Of a stretch of 64,000 bases of DNA, positions 54,664 to 64,000 are shown in pieces. Under the pieces are notes generated by a model, which did no database searches, was not told where the DNA came from, and saw only the letters and a list, made by a program, of their open reading frames with translations. Numbering within the stretch: the stretch's first letter is position 1; each line of letters starts with the position of its first letter. The stretch is from positions 1,054,001 through 1,118,000 of the forward strand of contig CAJZBQ010000011.1 of assembly GCA_914767885.1 (NCBI GenBank), in the 5' to 3' direction. Made by a program: the position numbers and the translations under genes. This DNA comes from Blepharisma stoltei (taxonomy: Eukaryota; Ciliophora; Heterotrichea; Heterotrichida; Blepharismidae).

Positions 54664-57600
54664 TTAAAAAGTTAGAGTATTTAATATTTCTAAAATTTTT
54701 GAGAAAGAAGGCCTGTCTTTTTGGTTCGATGACCAGCATGTTGTAATTAAATCTCTCAGCTCAACTGGGGTTGTTTGTGGGATTTTTGTGATATCTGGTC
54801 TTTCACCGAGCTGCAGCACTTTGTATGGAATGGTTGCTGGATTTACGCCTCTATAAGGGGTTTCTCTTGATAAAATCTCCCATAGAACGACACCAAAAGA
54901 ATAAACATCAGCCTCTAGAGAATAAGGCTGGCTTGCAAGTACCTCTGGGGCCATTCAGTGGCAAGTCCCCATAAGTCCTGTCATATGCTCATCTTCTATG
55001 AACTTCGAGATCCCAAAGTCAGCGATTTTTATTAGAACATTGTCACTTGGAGAGGTAACAGGCTCAGCTAGTAATAAATTCAATGACTTTAAATCTCTAT
55101 AAATAATCGGTGGATTATTTCCATGCAAATATGCCATTCCATATGCTACATCTTTCGCAATCTTTATCCTTTGTTTTCATATACATAAAATGGCGTATGG
55201 CGACCGACCCACCCTCTCAGTGGTGGTTACCCATGTATATCCGGGCATGGTTTTTGGAGCCAGGAATTAGCCCAACAACGTCTGGGACCTCGAAGCGAGA
55301 GGCCTAAGCGCGAGAGCCGCTGTTTTTGCGACCAGACCCATGGGCAGTTATTCGTGACTTCTTTTTGCCAGCAGCGCTCAGCCCAGTGAGTGCCCGAAAT
55401 GAGGCAGGGTGACTTACCTGCCTAAGCTGCTTTAGTGGCTCGCTCCGAATGGCGAAAGCTGTTGAGTTCTTTTTCGGGATGACCGGAAAAGAGGGGAGGC
55501 GAGTTAGACACCAAAACGGGGGTCTCTCCAGTTTAAAAGGTGCCCTTCAATGGGCAGATCTGGCGGACGACGAAGCGGAGTTGGCGTAAACTTAGGCGAC
55601 GATCCAAGTTGGAAATGGAGGTGGTCAGCAAAGCCGGTATGAGACGGCCCTTGACAATACCTCTACCGAGAAACCGGGGGTTTCGGCCCGGGCTTGGTGA
55701 ACGCTCTGCCACCACACGGGAAACCGTCGCATGCGACCTCGGACGTAGTAGGGACCTTAAATACCCAGCGTAATCTTAATCTTAATCTTATCCTTTGTTT
55801 TCATGATAACTTTACTTCGCGATCTTCATAAAGAAGCTTAAATAATGATCCTCCTGCGCAAAATTCTGTAACAATTGAAAATTGGCTTTCAATGCAAGCT
55901 CCCATAAAAAGCACAAGATTTGGGTGCCGAAGTCTCATCATTGTTGTGATTTCTCTATTAAATTCATTTTCCATAGCGCCTGGGATGCTGGAATTCCTCA
56001 TTACTTTAATAGCAACTGGAGTATATCTATATAATCCTTTATAGACTGTGCAAGAGCTCCCTGAGCCGATTTCTTCTTCACGTGTAAGCTCATTTGAATG
56101 GATTATTCAAGGGGATTCCTGGAAACTTGCCCATGGATCTGCTTTTTTGGCTGACTTAGAAAGAGGTTTCCCATTGATTGATTTAGGGGTCTCAGGAGTT
56201 TGCAAAATAGTTTGGCTTGTGCAAGTTGTGTAAGGCTCAGCTTCAGAGCTGCATTCTGTTCCATGCCCTAAAGTAGCTGATTTGGCTTCAGCTGGAGATT
56301 TAAATTCTTCACGGTTTGAAAATCTTGCTTCACCTGTATTTATTTTTTCATTGCTAACCCTTCTTTCATTATATATTGGCTGTGTTAGCCGTCTATTTTT
56401 TAGCACATCAACAATAGATCCCCTGTTTTTATTCTGCTGGAGGACTGAAAACTGAGGGAGAAGAATTGCTGGGTTGTTTTGTCTAAAAACTGTTATAAGA
56501 GATAGTGTTGATTGCTGGTTTTGATTATATATAGAAGAGAGGTCAGCAATTTTGTCACTTGGAAGAACTTGCTTTAAGCTTTGCTTACTCCCCCCTCTGT
56601 GAGTAAAAAAATTTTTGTTCATACGAAGGGGGGTTAATTTGTTTTTTAAAAAAAAAATTATATAGAAATTTTTTTTTCGAAATTTAAAAAAAATCTTAAT
56701 TTGCAAAAATTGGAAAGCAATATTATTTTAATTATAAAATTTATGTTTTAAAACGCAATTTGTTTAAAATTAAACACAATTAGCTATAGATTTCATTATA
56801 ATAATTATCACTTATATATCAATTTTTTTTTCCTAAAAAATATTTTCTATTAAAAAAAATTTTTGTTCACTTATGGAGGGTGGTTTTTCATGGTTTTGTT
56901 CACTCACGGAGGAGGAGTTAGTTAATAGATCAAGTCTTTCTTGTTCTTCTAATAGAAGTGCTGAAATTATGGCCCAAAATCTAGACAAATCTCCTTTCAT
57001 AGAAAAAAAAGATTCAGTAGTCCTTATCAGCTTTCTCCAATAGGTAAGTAAAGCTTCTATTTGTGGGAGCTCATTAATTTCATTGTCAGTTCAATTTCCT
57101 AAAGTCCTTGTTTCTATGTGAAGTCTGTGCTTTTCTTTCAAAATTGATGAATATTCTTTGATTAAATCTCTGAAATAATCTGTTTGTTTATCTTTTTTCG
57201 ATTTATTAGGTGATTCCCAGCTATGCTGCACGCATTCTAAAAATTGGTTTATTTGGTCTTCTGCCATTAAAACTTGTCTTGGACCAAACATAAAGTACTT
57301 ATGAAGGACATATAAAGCTTTCATTGCCACAATTCCTTTATCAATTGATCGATTCATCAGTGACTTGTAAAATTTTGAAATCTTAAAAGGCTTTTTCCAT
57401 GCTTTTTCTATCAATTTATTCAGATAGCCTGTGTCTGGGATATGATCGTTATCAGCAGTCACAGCTTTTACCCATGAGTTACTGCTTTTCATAAAGATGC
57501 TTGAAAGTCCTGACGATTTTGATGATTCTTCTGCTGCTTCATCTTGATTTTTATTTGCTTTTTTATCATGGATTAATGTAATAATCTCTAGAGAAGTTGC

Positions 57601-58377
57601 CCTTTCTCGCGGATTTACTTCAAAAAGCCTTGTGAAGAGTCCTCGCCATCAAGCCTTCATGTGTTTATTTTCAGTTTTAAAATTCCCTCTTAGCTGGTCT
57701 TGAAGATTCTGGCCAAATGGATGCTCCTTATAAAGCAGCTCATAAAGAAGGCACCCAAGACCCCACATATCAACTTGAATCCCTACTGGATATCCAGGTA
57801 TCAAATCTAGTTGTTCGGGCGATCTATAATCTACCGGTGTATTTGCTTCAATGTCTTCACTTAAATCAGGCCCATAAAGACCGTTTACTTCTTCTTCACT
57901 TATAGATGACTGAAAATTTGCGAGCTTAAATTTCAAGTCGACAGTCACAATTATGTTTTCAGGCTTTAAATTCCTATGGCTAAGATTTTTCTGATGAATA
58001 TGATGTAGTGCCAAAATTAAATCGCTTAGCAGAACCATGACTTTGTCTTCATTGATTTCTTTTTCAGTAATAAAATCTCGTAAATCGCAATCTGCACAAT
58101 GTTCGAATAGAATTGCTCCTCAATTATGGGAGCCTTCAGTGTAATCTAGCATGGTCACTATTTTGGGATGAGATCCAATTAGTTGATAAGCTTTCACTTC
58201 GCGTCGGAAAGCTTCTTCGTTATTGATCAAATTGAACTGTTTAATAAAAAGTGCTCGGTTTTCTGGATCTTTTCCAATGCATGTTTTGAATATGGGGGTT
58301 GAGATAAGAACTTCTGTTATTCTCACTGGCAACTTGGAAAAACGGATTGTATCGCCAACTGTAACAGGGCCTATCAT
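54664..58377 (-). CDS. Pseudokinase (NAK/AAK1-like) + ANTH domain + TKL-type protein kinase fusion
   Basis: About 918 aa in one frame after removing two inserts (333 and 624 bp). Residues 1 to about 290 form a kinase fold with HRNLKPENII for HRDLKxxN and ANFQSS for DFG, so both catalytic aspartates are Asn; SPEQLDL and VDMWGLGCLLYELL follow. Residues 300-440 are ANTH-like (VKAVTADNDHIPDTGYLNKL, then GIVAMKALYVLHKYFMFGP). A disordered linker leads to an intact kinase at about 663-918: GSGSSCTVYKG, VAIKVM, IYRDLKSLNLLL, KIADFGIS, HWMAPEVL (W=TGA), DVYSFGVVLWEIL. AAK1-type kinases and ANTH proteins both act in clathrin endocytosis, so a membrane-traffic kinase is plausible. Confidence 0.88.
55181..55804. 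mobile_element. Retroposon-like element, copy 2, inside the kinase domain
   Basis: TATCCTTTGTTTTCAT is at 55165-55180 and 55789-55804. The 608-bp body aligns with 24233-24767 and ends in CTTAATCTTAATCTTA, a simple-repeat tail. Excising one target copy plus the element (624 bp) restores EVKLSWKQRIKIAKDVAYG exactly, where W is TGA. The duplication begins with TA, so TA-to-TA excision gives the same product. Confidence 0.93.
56588..56920. mobile_element. Family-1 MITE/IES in the linker of the kinase fusion
   Basis: TTA (56585-56587)|CTCCCCCCTCTGTGAG... to ...CTCACGGAGGAGGAG|TTA (56918-56920). 333 bp. Removal joins RLDLLTKQSLKQVLPS in frame, linking the ANTH half to the TKL kinase. Confidence 0.93.
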
Positions 58378-58429
58378 AAATTTTTCATAAAACAATAAAA
58401 TGAGTCATAGAAATAGAGCTAGCTATATA

Positions 58430-59119
58430 TTAAATTAATGAATTCAATAGTTTTTCCCGTTGGGTAAAAGCACCTTCTGGGGTATGATTATTCTTTCTAT
58501 AATCAGCAGTAGGCGATAAATTGATTGTTTTAGTTCTATGCATAAAAGGACAATGATTACTCTTTGCTTTAATTTTTGATGACAATTGTATAGGGATTAA
58601 GAGACTTGCTCTGCATTGAGGAGTCTGAATTTTTGATTTGCTGTCATATGTCCCAACAGAATTGAATGATAACTTTCTTGGACTTTTCCTATGAATCATC
58701 TCAAAGATCCTATCTTTTTCTTCACAGATTTCTGCATCTTCTTGTGAAGGATCCAATATTATTTTGTTTTTTCTTAATCGTTCTTTGACGATTGTCCTGC
58801 TTACCATATCAACGAAATTTGGAGAAAAAGCGTCTTTTTTTTGAGCAAAATTATTGGGGATTTGTCCAGAAAAAGAGACTCTTTTTTGCCTTGGAGTTTT
58901 AATATTTGACTGAAGTTTTCTTGAGGAGACTATAGGTTCTGGCCAGTTTATTTCAAATTTTTCATTCAGCTTTCTTCATATACCATCATTGGGTAGATTT
59001 TGAGATTCTTCATCGGAATCAGAAAGGTTGTGGCTAGATGCGAATAAGGTGCTGGCCCTTTGTTGAGTTCTTATCAATATATCAGGTTTTTTATTGTTTT
59101 TGAGAATTCTTTTTTGCAT
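58430..59119 (-). CDS. Basic, probably disordered protein of unknown function
   Basis: 229 aa, rich in K, R, S, N and P. No domain is recognised. Short motifs such as SPRKLSFNS and TPRQKRVSFSG look like phosphorylation sites. One TGA reads as Trp (GIW-RKL). Start ATG 59117-59119. It lies 52 bp upstream of, and on the same strand as, the kinase fusion. Confidence 0.65.
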
Positions 59120-59409
59120 TTCTATGTCAATTAATAGAGCATTATTAGATAAAAAATATCTTTGAAAAAGAAATTGGCATATTTAAAAGGCTTTAGATAT
59201 TAAAGTCAGAAATTGGAAGTGATTTAGTTTATAAAATATCCAGAAATCTTATAAAGCAGTCTCCAATTCAGGCTTTAAAAAAATAGTTTATATAGAAATA
59301 AAACTATCTAGTTCATAAAAAGTTTGCAGTGGCCAATTCATGACGCGCTTAAAATGTCTTTAGGTTTGCATATTATAAATAAAATTGGTATTTTATAAAT
59401 ATAATTCCT

Positions 59410-60386
59410 TATGTTATTAATCCGGACTAGCTTCATCTGTAAACTCTGGCTGATTTGTTAATGCAAAAGACTTCACAATTAAAGAGTTAGGGCTATTAGA
59501 ATCTTGAATGCTAGGATTAATAGAAGATTGATGCAGAAGCTGAGCTTTCTATTGCTCTGGAGCAATTGGAGGTGCCATCATTGGGGCCTGCATCTGGAAT
59601 GGTAAAATCACAATTCCTAGATCTGCCTCATCAAACCTATAGCACTTTCAACAAGAATTACCTGTATGCAGTCTAAAAGTGAGCACAAAAAAGCATTTAA
59701 TCAATTGGCTAGACATAGTATAGCAGTGCTCATCGTTCAATATTGATTGTATAGAAACTTTAAAATTACAGCGAGTCGCTCCCGAAAACGCTTCAATCTG
59801 TTGTTTTTCCTCAGCATTTAGCATATTAACAACTTGAGTACATACTTTTGGATTTTTTTGATTTGCTTTCATAGTGAGGACTTTATTGACTTCAATTTCC
59901 GCTCTAGTGACATTTACTGAAAATGCAGATAAATCGTTTCAAAATAAATTTCAATATCATCATGATTTCCAAATATATTTCTTTCTATTCATACTCTTGA
60001 TGTTGTATATTCTTTCTTAAAGCAATATCATAAACTTTTAATTCAAAAGGGAAACTAAAATTACCAGCTGAAGCTACCTGATATAGCCAATGATACAATG
60101 CTGCTTTCAATGCACATATAGACTGCTTGCCTAAATGCACTGTGCATTATTGATGGTGATTATAACTCTTTCTATTCCGGCTATACTTATTATAACGATA
60201 ATAGGTTTTGAATTTAGTTACTTCATTGCCTTTAAAAATTAAATAGAGGGAAGGGTTAGTGAGTTGTTCTGTTATAGCAATATGAACAATGCCTTTCAAA
60301 ATTCCTCCTGGCATTACCTGCTAGACTCAAGAGAAATAAATATGCTCCCTTGTACATCCCCTTGTTTTGAATCGCTCGAACCCATT
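59410..60386 (-). pseudogene. Arrestin-like pseudogene, copy A
   Basis: It starts MGSSDSKQGDVQGSIFISL like the other copies, then hits TAA by a small deletion. About 200 bp of the middle are missing (between the codons for VYD and the block before TSRV). A TAG replaces a codon near the end (APEQ-stop). The 3' part still encodes a readable stretch (KVCTQVVNMLNAEEKQQIEA). Several independent breaks mark it as dead. Confidence 0.85.
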
Positions 60387-60630
60387 AATAATAAAATTTG
60401 TATTCACTCTAATTTTTGTCAGCTTTATAGCAAAAATCGCTGATTTATTTAAAATACTGCAATCTTAATGTGATTATTATCTTTTTTAAACACCGTATAG
60501 CACTTTGTAACTAAGTTTAATATTATTGCATAAAAGAGATATATAGGAAAGTTGAGATTTAGATAGCAATTTAAAATTTCATAAACGGCAATTCTATTTT
60601 TAAAATTTATAGAAACCCTTATTACTATGA

Positions 60631-61770
60631 CTACGGAGTAACTTTGTCTGTAAGCCCTGGCTGATTTGTGAAAGATTTTACAATTAATGGATTTGGGTTA
60701 TTCGAATCTTGTAAATTCGGGTTAATAGAAGACTGAGGTAGAAGCTGAGCTTGCCATTGCTCAGGAGCTATTGGAGGTGGGATCATAGGAGCTTGTATCT
60801 GAAATGGCAAAATCACAATCCCTTGATTTGCTTCATCAAATCCATAGCACTTGCAGCAATAAAATTCTGTATGCAATTTAACATTGAGTACAAAAAAGCA
60901 TTTGATCAGTTGTGCAGACATTGTATAGCAATGCTCGCTTTTCAGTATTGATGGTATAGGAACCCTAAAGTTAAAGCGCTGAGCTCCTGAAAGCGCTTTA
61001 ATCTCGAGCCTTTCATCAGCTCTCAACATATTGACAACTTGAGTGCATATTCTTGAATTTTTTTTGTTTGCTGTCATTGTAAGGACTTTATTAACTTCTA
61101 TGTCTACTCTTGTTATGTTTGCTGAAAACCCAGATAAATTTGTTTCTAAATTAATATCAATATAATCAAGATTTCCAAATGTCCCTCTTTCTAAGGACAC
61201 TCTCGATGTTGCATGTTCTTTATTAAAGCAACACAATACGCTGCCATGGCCTGGACAATCTCTAGAAATAGATTGTGGGTACATTTCTTGAGGTAAAATT
61301 ATTGAATTCGTATAGATATAAACTGGTCCTTTAATTTTAAGAGGTTGTCTGCCTGCTGCATGCAATTGAGCACGAATTGAGTAATTTATTTGGCAAAACC
61401 CGCCTCAGAGTGCATGAGCATTGAAACTAGGAAGTAGGTTATCATAAATTTTTAATTCGAAAGGAAAACTGAAATTTCCAGGGTAAGCTACCAAGTCTGG
61501 TCACTGATATAATACTGCTTTTAAAGAACAGAGTAGTTGCTTGCCTACATGTCTCGTGTATGTAGGGCCATCACTATACCGACGCTTAATTTTGAAATCA
61601 GTTACTTCATTGCCTTTAAAAATGAGGTAGAGTGCTGGGTTAGCTAGCTGCTCGGCTAAAGCAATATGCACGCTTCCACGCAAAATTCCTCCTGATATGA
61701 TATTATTTATTTCAAGAGAGATAAACATGCTCCCTTGAACATACCCTTGTTTTGAGTCACCCGAGCCCAT
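60631..61770 (-). CDS. Arrestin-domain protein, copy B (intact)
   Basis: 379 aa with an arrestin-like beta-sandwich pattern: SMFISLEINNIISGGILRGS and LYLIFKGNEVTDFK in the N-terminal lobe, PGNFSFPFELKIYDNLLPSF, then a C-terminal lobe with VEVNKVLTMTANKK-type strands and CCFNKEHATSR. Two TGA codons read as Trp. The C-terminus is Pro/Gln-rich (APMIPPPIAPEQWQAQL). Alpha-arrestins act as adaptors in membrane protein trafficking; the specific role is unknown. It is the only complete member of the local array. Confidence 0.85.
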
Positions 61771-61797
61771 TTATAATTAAATTTAAATTAAAATATA

Positions 61798-62075
61798 TTA
61801 CTTATTATATCCTGTGCCAATATTATTATACGTCAAGTCTCGCAAGACTGCCATCACAATAGCTTGCATGTATTTTACTCTTTCAAAAATCGGATTTTTT
61901 CTAGATGTTATATTTGATCGCTTGAATAATATATTAGATTGCTCCATTTGAGTTGAAGGCCTCTTAAAAATTTTGTTTACTAAATGCTCAAGCTCGCTTG
62001 AATCGATAATCTCACTTTCAGGATCTGCTGTAGAGTATGCTGAAACAAGAATTTTTAGTTGGCCAGGTGCCATCT
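61798..62075 (-). pseudogene. Internal fragment of an ABCG transporter gene between arrestin copies
   Basis: 91 codons match the linker-to-TM1 region of the nearby ABCG proteins: LKILVSAYSTADPE, SSELEHLVNKIFKRPST, NITSRKNPIFERVKYMQAIV, DLTYNNIGT. It is truncated on both sides without Walker motifs. It abuts a G-rich stretch and the broken end of arrestin copy C. Confidence 0.85.
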
Positions 62076-62081
62076 GTGAAA

Positions 62082-62112
62082 GGGGGTGGGGGGTTCCCTT
62101 ATTGGGGTGGGG
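62082..62112 (+). other. G-rich run with quadruplex potential
   Basis: Four G-tracts (5, 6, 4 and 4 G) lie within 31 nt on the plus strand, at the junction between the ABCG fragment and arrestin copy C. It may mark a recombination or insertion scar. Confidence 0.6.
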
Positions 62113-62144
62113 TGTGGATGTCTGGTTGCGACCTGCGCTTGACC

Positions 62145-62899
62145 ATGCGCACTTTTGGATTTTTTTGATTTGCTTTCATAGTGAGGACTTTATTGACTTC
62201 AATTTCCACTCTAGTGACATTTACTGAAAATGCAGATAAATTCGTTTCAAAATAAATTTCAATATCATCATGATTTCCAAATATATTTCTTTCTATTCAT
62301 ACTCTTGATGTTGTATATTCTTTCTTAAAACAGTAAAATGAACTCCATAGCCTGGGCAGTCTCGAGAAAGATATTGTGGGTACATATCTTGAGGTAAACT
62401 TATTGAGTTTTTAAATAAAAAAATGGGTATTTTAAATTTTAGAGGTTGCCTGTCTGTAGCATGCAATTGAGCACCAAGTGAGTATTTTAATTGGGCAAAA
62501 CAACCCTTATTCCCTAATGTATGAAAGCTTGGAAGAAGGTTATCATAAACTTTAATTCAAAAGGAAGCTAAAATTGCCAGGTGAAGCTACCTGATCTGGC
62601 CAGTGATATAATGCTGGTTTCAATGCACATGTGGGCTGCTTGCCTAAATGCATCGTGTATGGTTGGTGATGATTGTAACTGTTTCTATTCCGGCTATACT
62701 TGTTATAGCGATAATAGGTTTTGAATTTAGTTACTTCATTGCCTTTAAAAATTAAATAGAGGGAAGGGTTAGTGAGTTGTTCTGTTATAGCAATATGAAC
62801 GATGCCACGCAAAATTCCTCCGGGCATTACACTGCTAGACTCAAGAGAAATAAACACGCTCCCTTGTGCATCCCCTTGTTTTGAATCGCTCGAACCCAT
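62145..62899 (-). pseudogene. Arrestin-like pseudogene, copy C
   Basis: The first 112 codons are intact (MGSSDSKQGDAQGSVFISLE...), then a 1-nt deletion in the PGNFSF segment shifts the frame. A further TAA occurs in the middle, and the 3' half is replaced by the ABCG fragment from about 62145. It pairs with copy D as copy A pairs with copy B. Confidence 0.85.
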
Positions 62900-63140
62900 T
62901 AATAATAAAATTTGTATTCAACTCTAATTTTTGTCAGCTTTATAGCAAAAATTGCTGTTTATTTAAAATACTGCAATCTTAATGAGATTATTATGATTTT
63001 TAAATACCTGCATAGCACTTTGTAACGAAGTTTAATATTATTGCATAAAAGAGATATATAGGAAAGTTGAGATTTAGATAGCAATTTAAAATTTTATAAA
63101 CGGCAATTATATTATTAAAATTTATAAAAATCCTTAATTA

Positions 63141-64000
63141 CTATGACTGCGGAGTAACTTTGTCTGTAAGTCCTGGCTGATTTGTGAAAGATCTTACAAT
63201 TAATGGATTTGGGTTATTCGAATCTTGTAAATTCGGGTTAATAGAGGATTGAGGTAGAAGCTGAGCTTGCCATTGCTCAGGAGCTATTGGAGGCGGGATC
63301 ATAGGAGCTTGTATCTGAAATGGCAAAATCACAATCCCTTGATTTGCTTCATCAAATCCATAGCACTTGCAGCAATAAAATTCTGTATGCAATTTAACAT
63401 TGAGTACAAAAAAGCATTTGATCAGTTGTGCAGACATTGTATAGCAATGCTCGCTTTTCAGTATTGATGGTATAGGAACCCTAAAGTTAAAGCGCTGAGC
63501 TCCTGAAAGCGCTTTAATCCCTGGTCTTTGATCAGTTCTCAACATATTGACAACTTGAGTGCATATTCTTGAATTTTTTTTGTTTGCTGTCATTGTAAGG
63601 ACTTTATTAACTTCTATTTCTACTCTGGTTATGTTTGCTGAAAACCCAGATAAATTTGTTTCTAAATTAATATCAATATAATCAAGATTTCCAAATGTCC
63701 CTCTTTCTAAGGACACTCTCGATGTTGCATGTTCTTTATTAAAGCAACACAATACGCTGCCATGGCCTGGACAATCTCTAGAAATAGATTGTGGGTACAT
63801 TTCTTGAGGTAAAGTTATTGAATTCGTATAGATATAAACTGGTCCTTTAAATTTAAGAGGTTGTCTGTCTGTGGCATGCAATTGAGCACGAATTGAGTAA
63901 TTTATTTGGCAAAACCCGCCTCAGTGTGCATAAGCATGGAAACTAGGAAGTAGGTTATCATAAATTTTTAATTCGAAAGGAAAACTGAAATTCCCAGGGT
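63141..64000 (-). CDS. Arrestin-domain protein, copy D (5' end beyond window)
   Basis: Open from the window edge to TAG 63141-63143, read through one TGA (W). It is nearly identical to copy B, with the same C-terminus except for Gln-Ser at the end (DKVTPQS). The N-terminal lobe lies outside the window. The frame carries no break in the visible part, so it is likely a second working copy. Confidence 0.85.

Overview
This looks like germline (micronuclear) DNA of a heterotrich ciliate, most likely Blepharisma. Three features of the sequence support this. (1) Conserved proteins read through in-frame TGA at tryptophan-like positions and end only at TAA or TAG. (2) Several genes carry 15-16 nt GT...AG introns. 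(3) At least 14 genes are interrupted by AT-rich or repeat-like segments. These segments carry stops, and removing them at short direct repeats (TA or TNA) restores the reading frame. They behave as internal eliminated sequences (IESs). Many are MITE-like, with C-rich/G-rich terminal inverted repeats. The species name is an inference; the code, introns and insertions are read from the sequence.

Layout. 0-14.5 kb: compact genes for a Nudix hydrolase, a Cys-rich membrane protein, a helical protein with a 2.56 kb composite IES, a coiled-coil zinc protein, a ZZ/UBA protein, two unknowns, pyruvate kinase and a DP transcription factor. 15.5-27 kb: an M16-like peptidase homologue, CFAP52, a kelch-like protein and its decayed copy, a CNOT4-like protein, a mini SLX4-like protein, TOM7, an EF-hand protein and a SIAH-like protein. 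27-41 kb: the most heavily interrupted genes, namely a six-RRM probable mitochondrial RNA-binding protein (5 IESs), a membrane protein fused to a pseudokinase, Tousled-like kinase, and an STPGR ciliary protein. 42.5-54 kb: a Glu/Lys-rich protein, the tRNA m7G methyltransferase METTL1/TRM8, a DSP-like pseudophosphatase, two ABCG half-transporters and an ABCG pseudogene. 54.3-59.1 kb: a TMEM230-like protein, a pseudokinase-ANTH-TKL kinase fusion and a basic protein. 59.4-64 kb: a tandem array of arrestin-like genes and pseudogenes with a stray ABCG fragment.

Insert classes. Family 1 MITEs have TIRs with a CTCCGTGAGCGAACAAAA core. Family 2 MITEs have a CTCCCCCCTTTAAATTGGAAC core. There are also foldback MITEs, short IESs without clear repeats, and GC-richer retroposon-like insertions with 12-18 bp target duplications. 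No transposase, rRNA, tRNA or CRISPR array was recognised. The coding genes look like ordinary housekeeping, ciliary and signalling genes rather than a pathway cluster. The unusual biology is in the DNA that has to be removed to express them.
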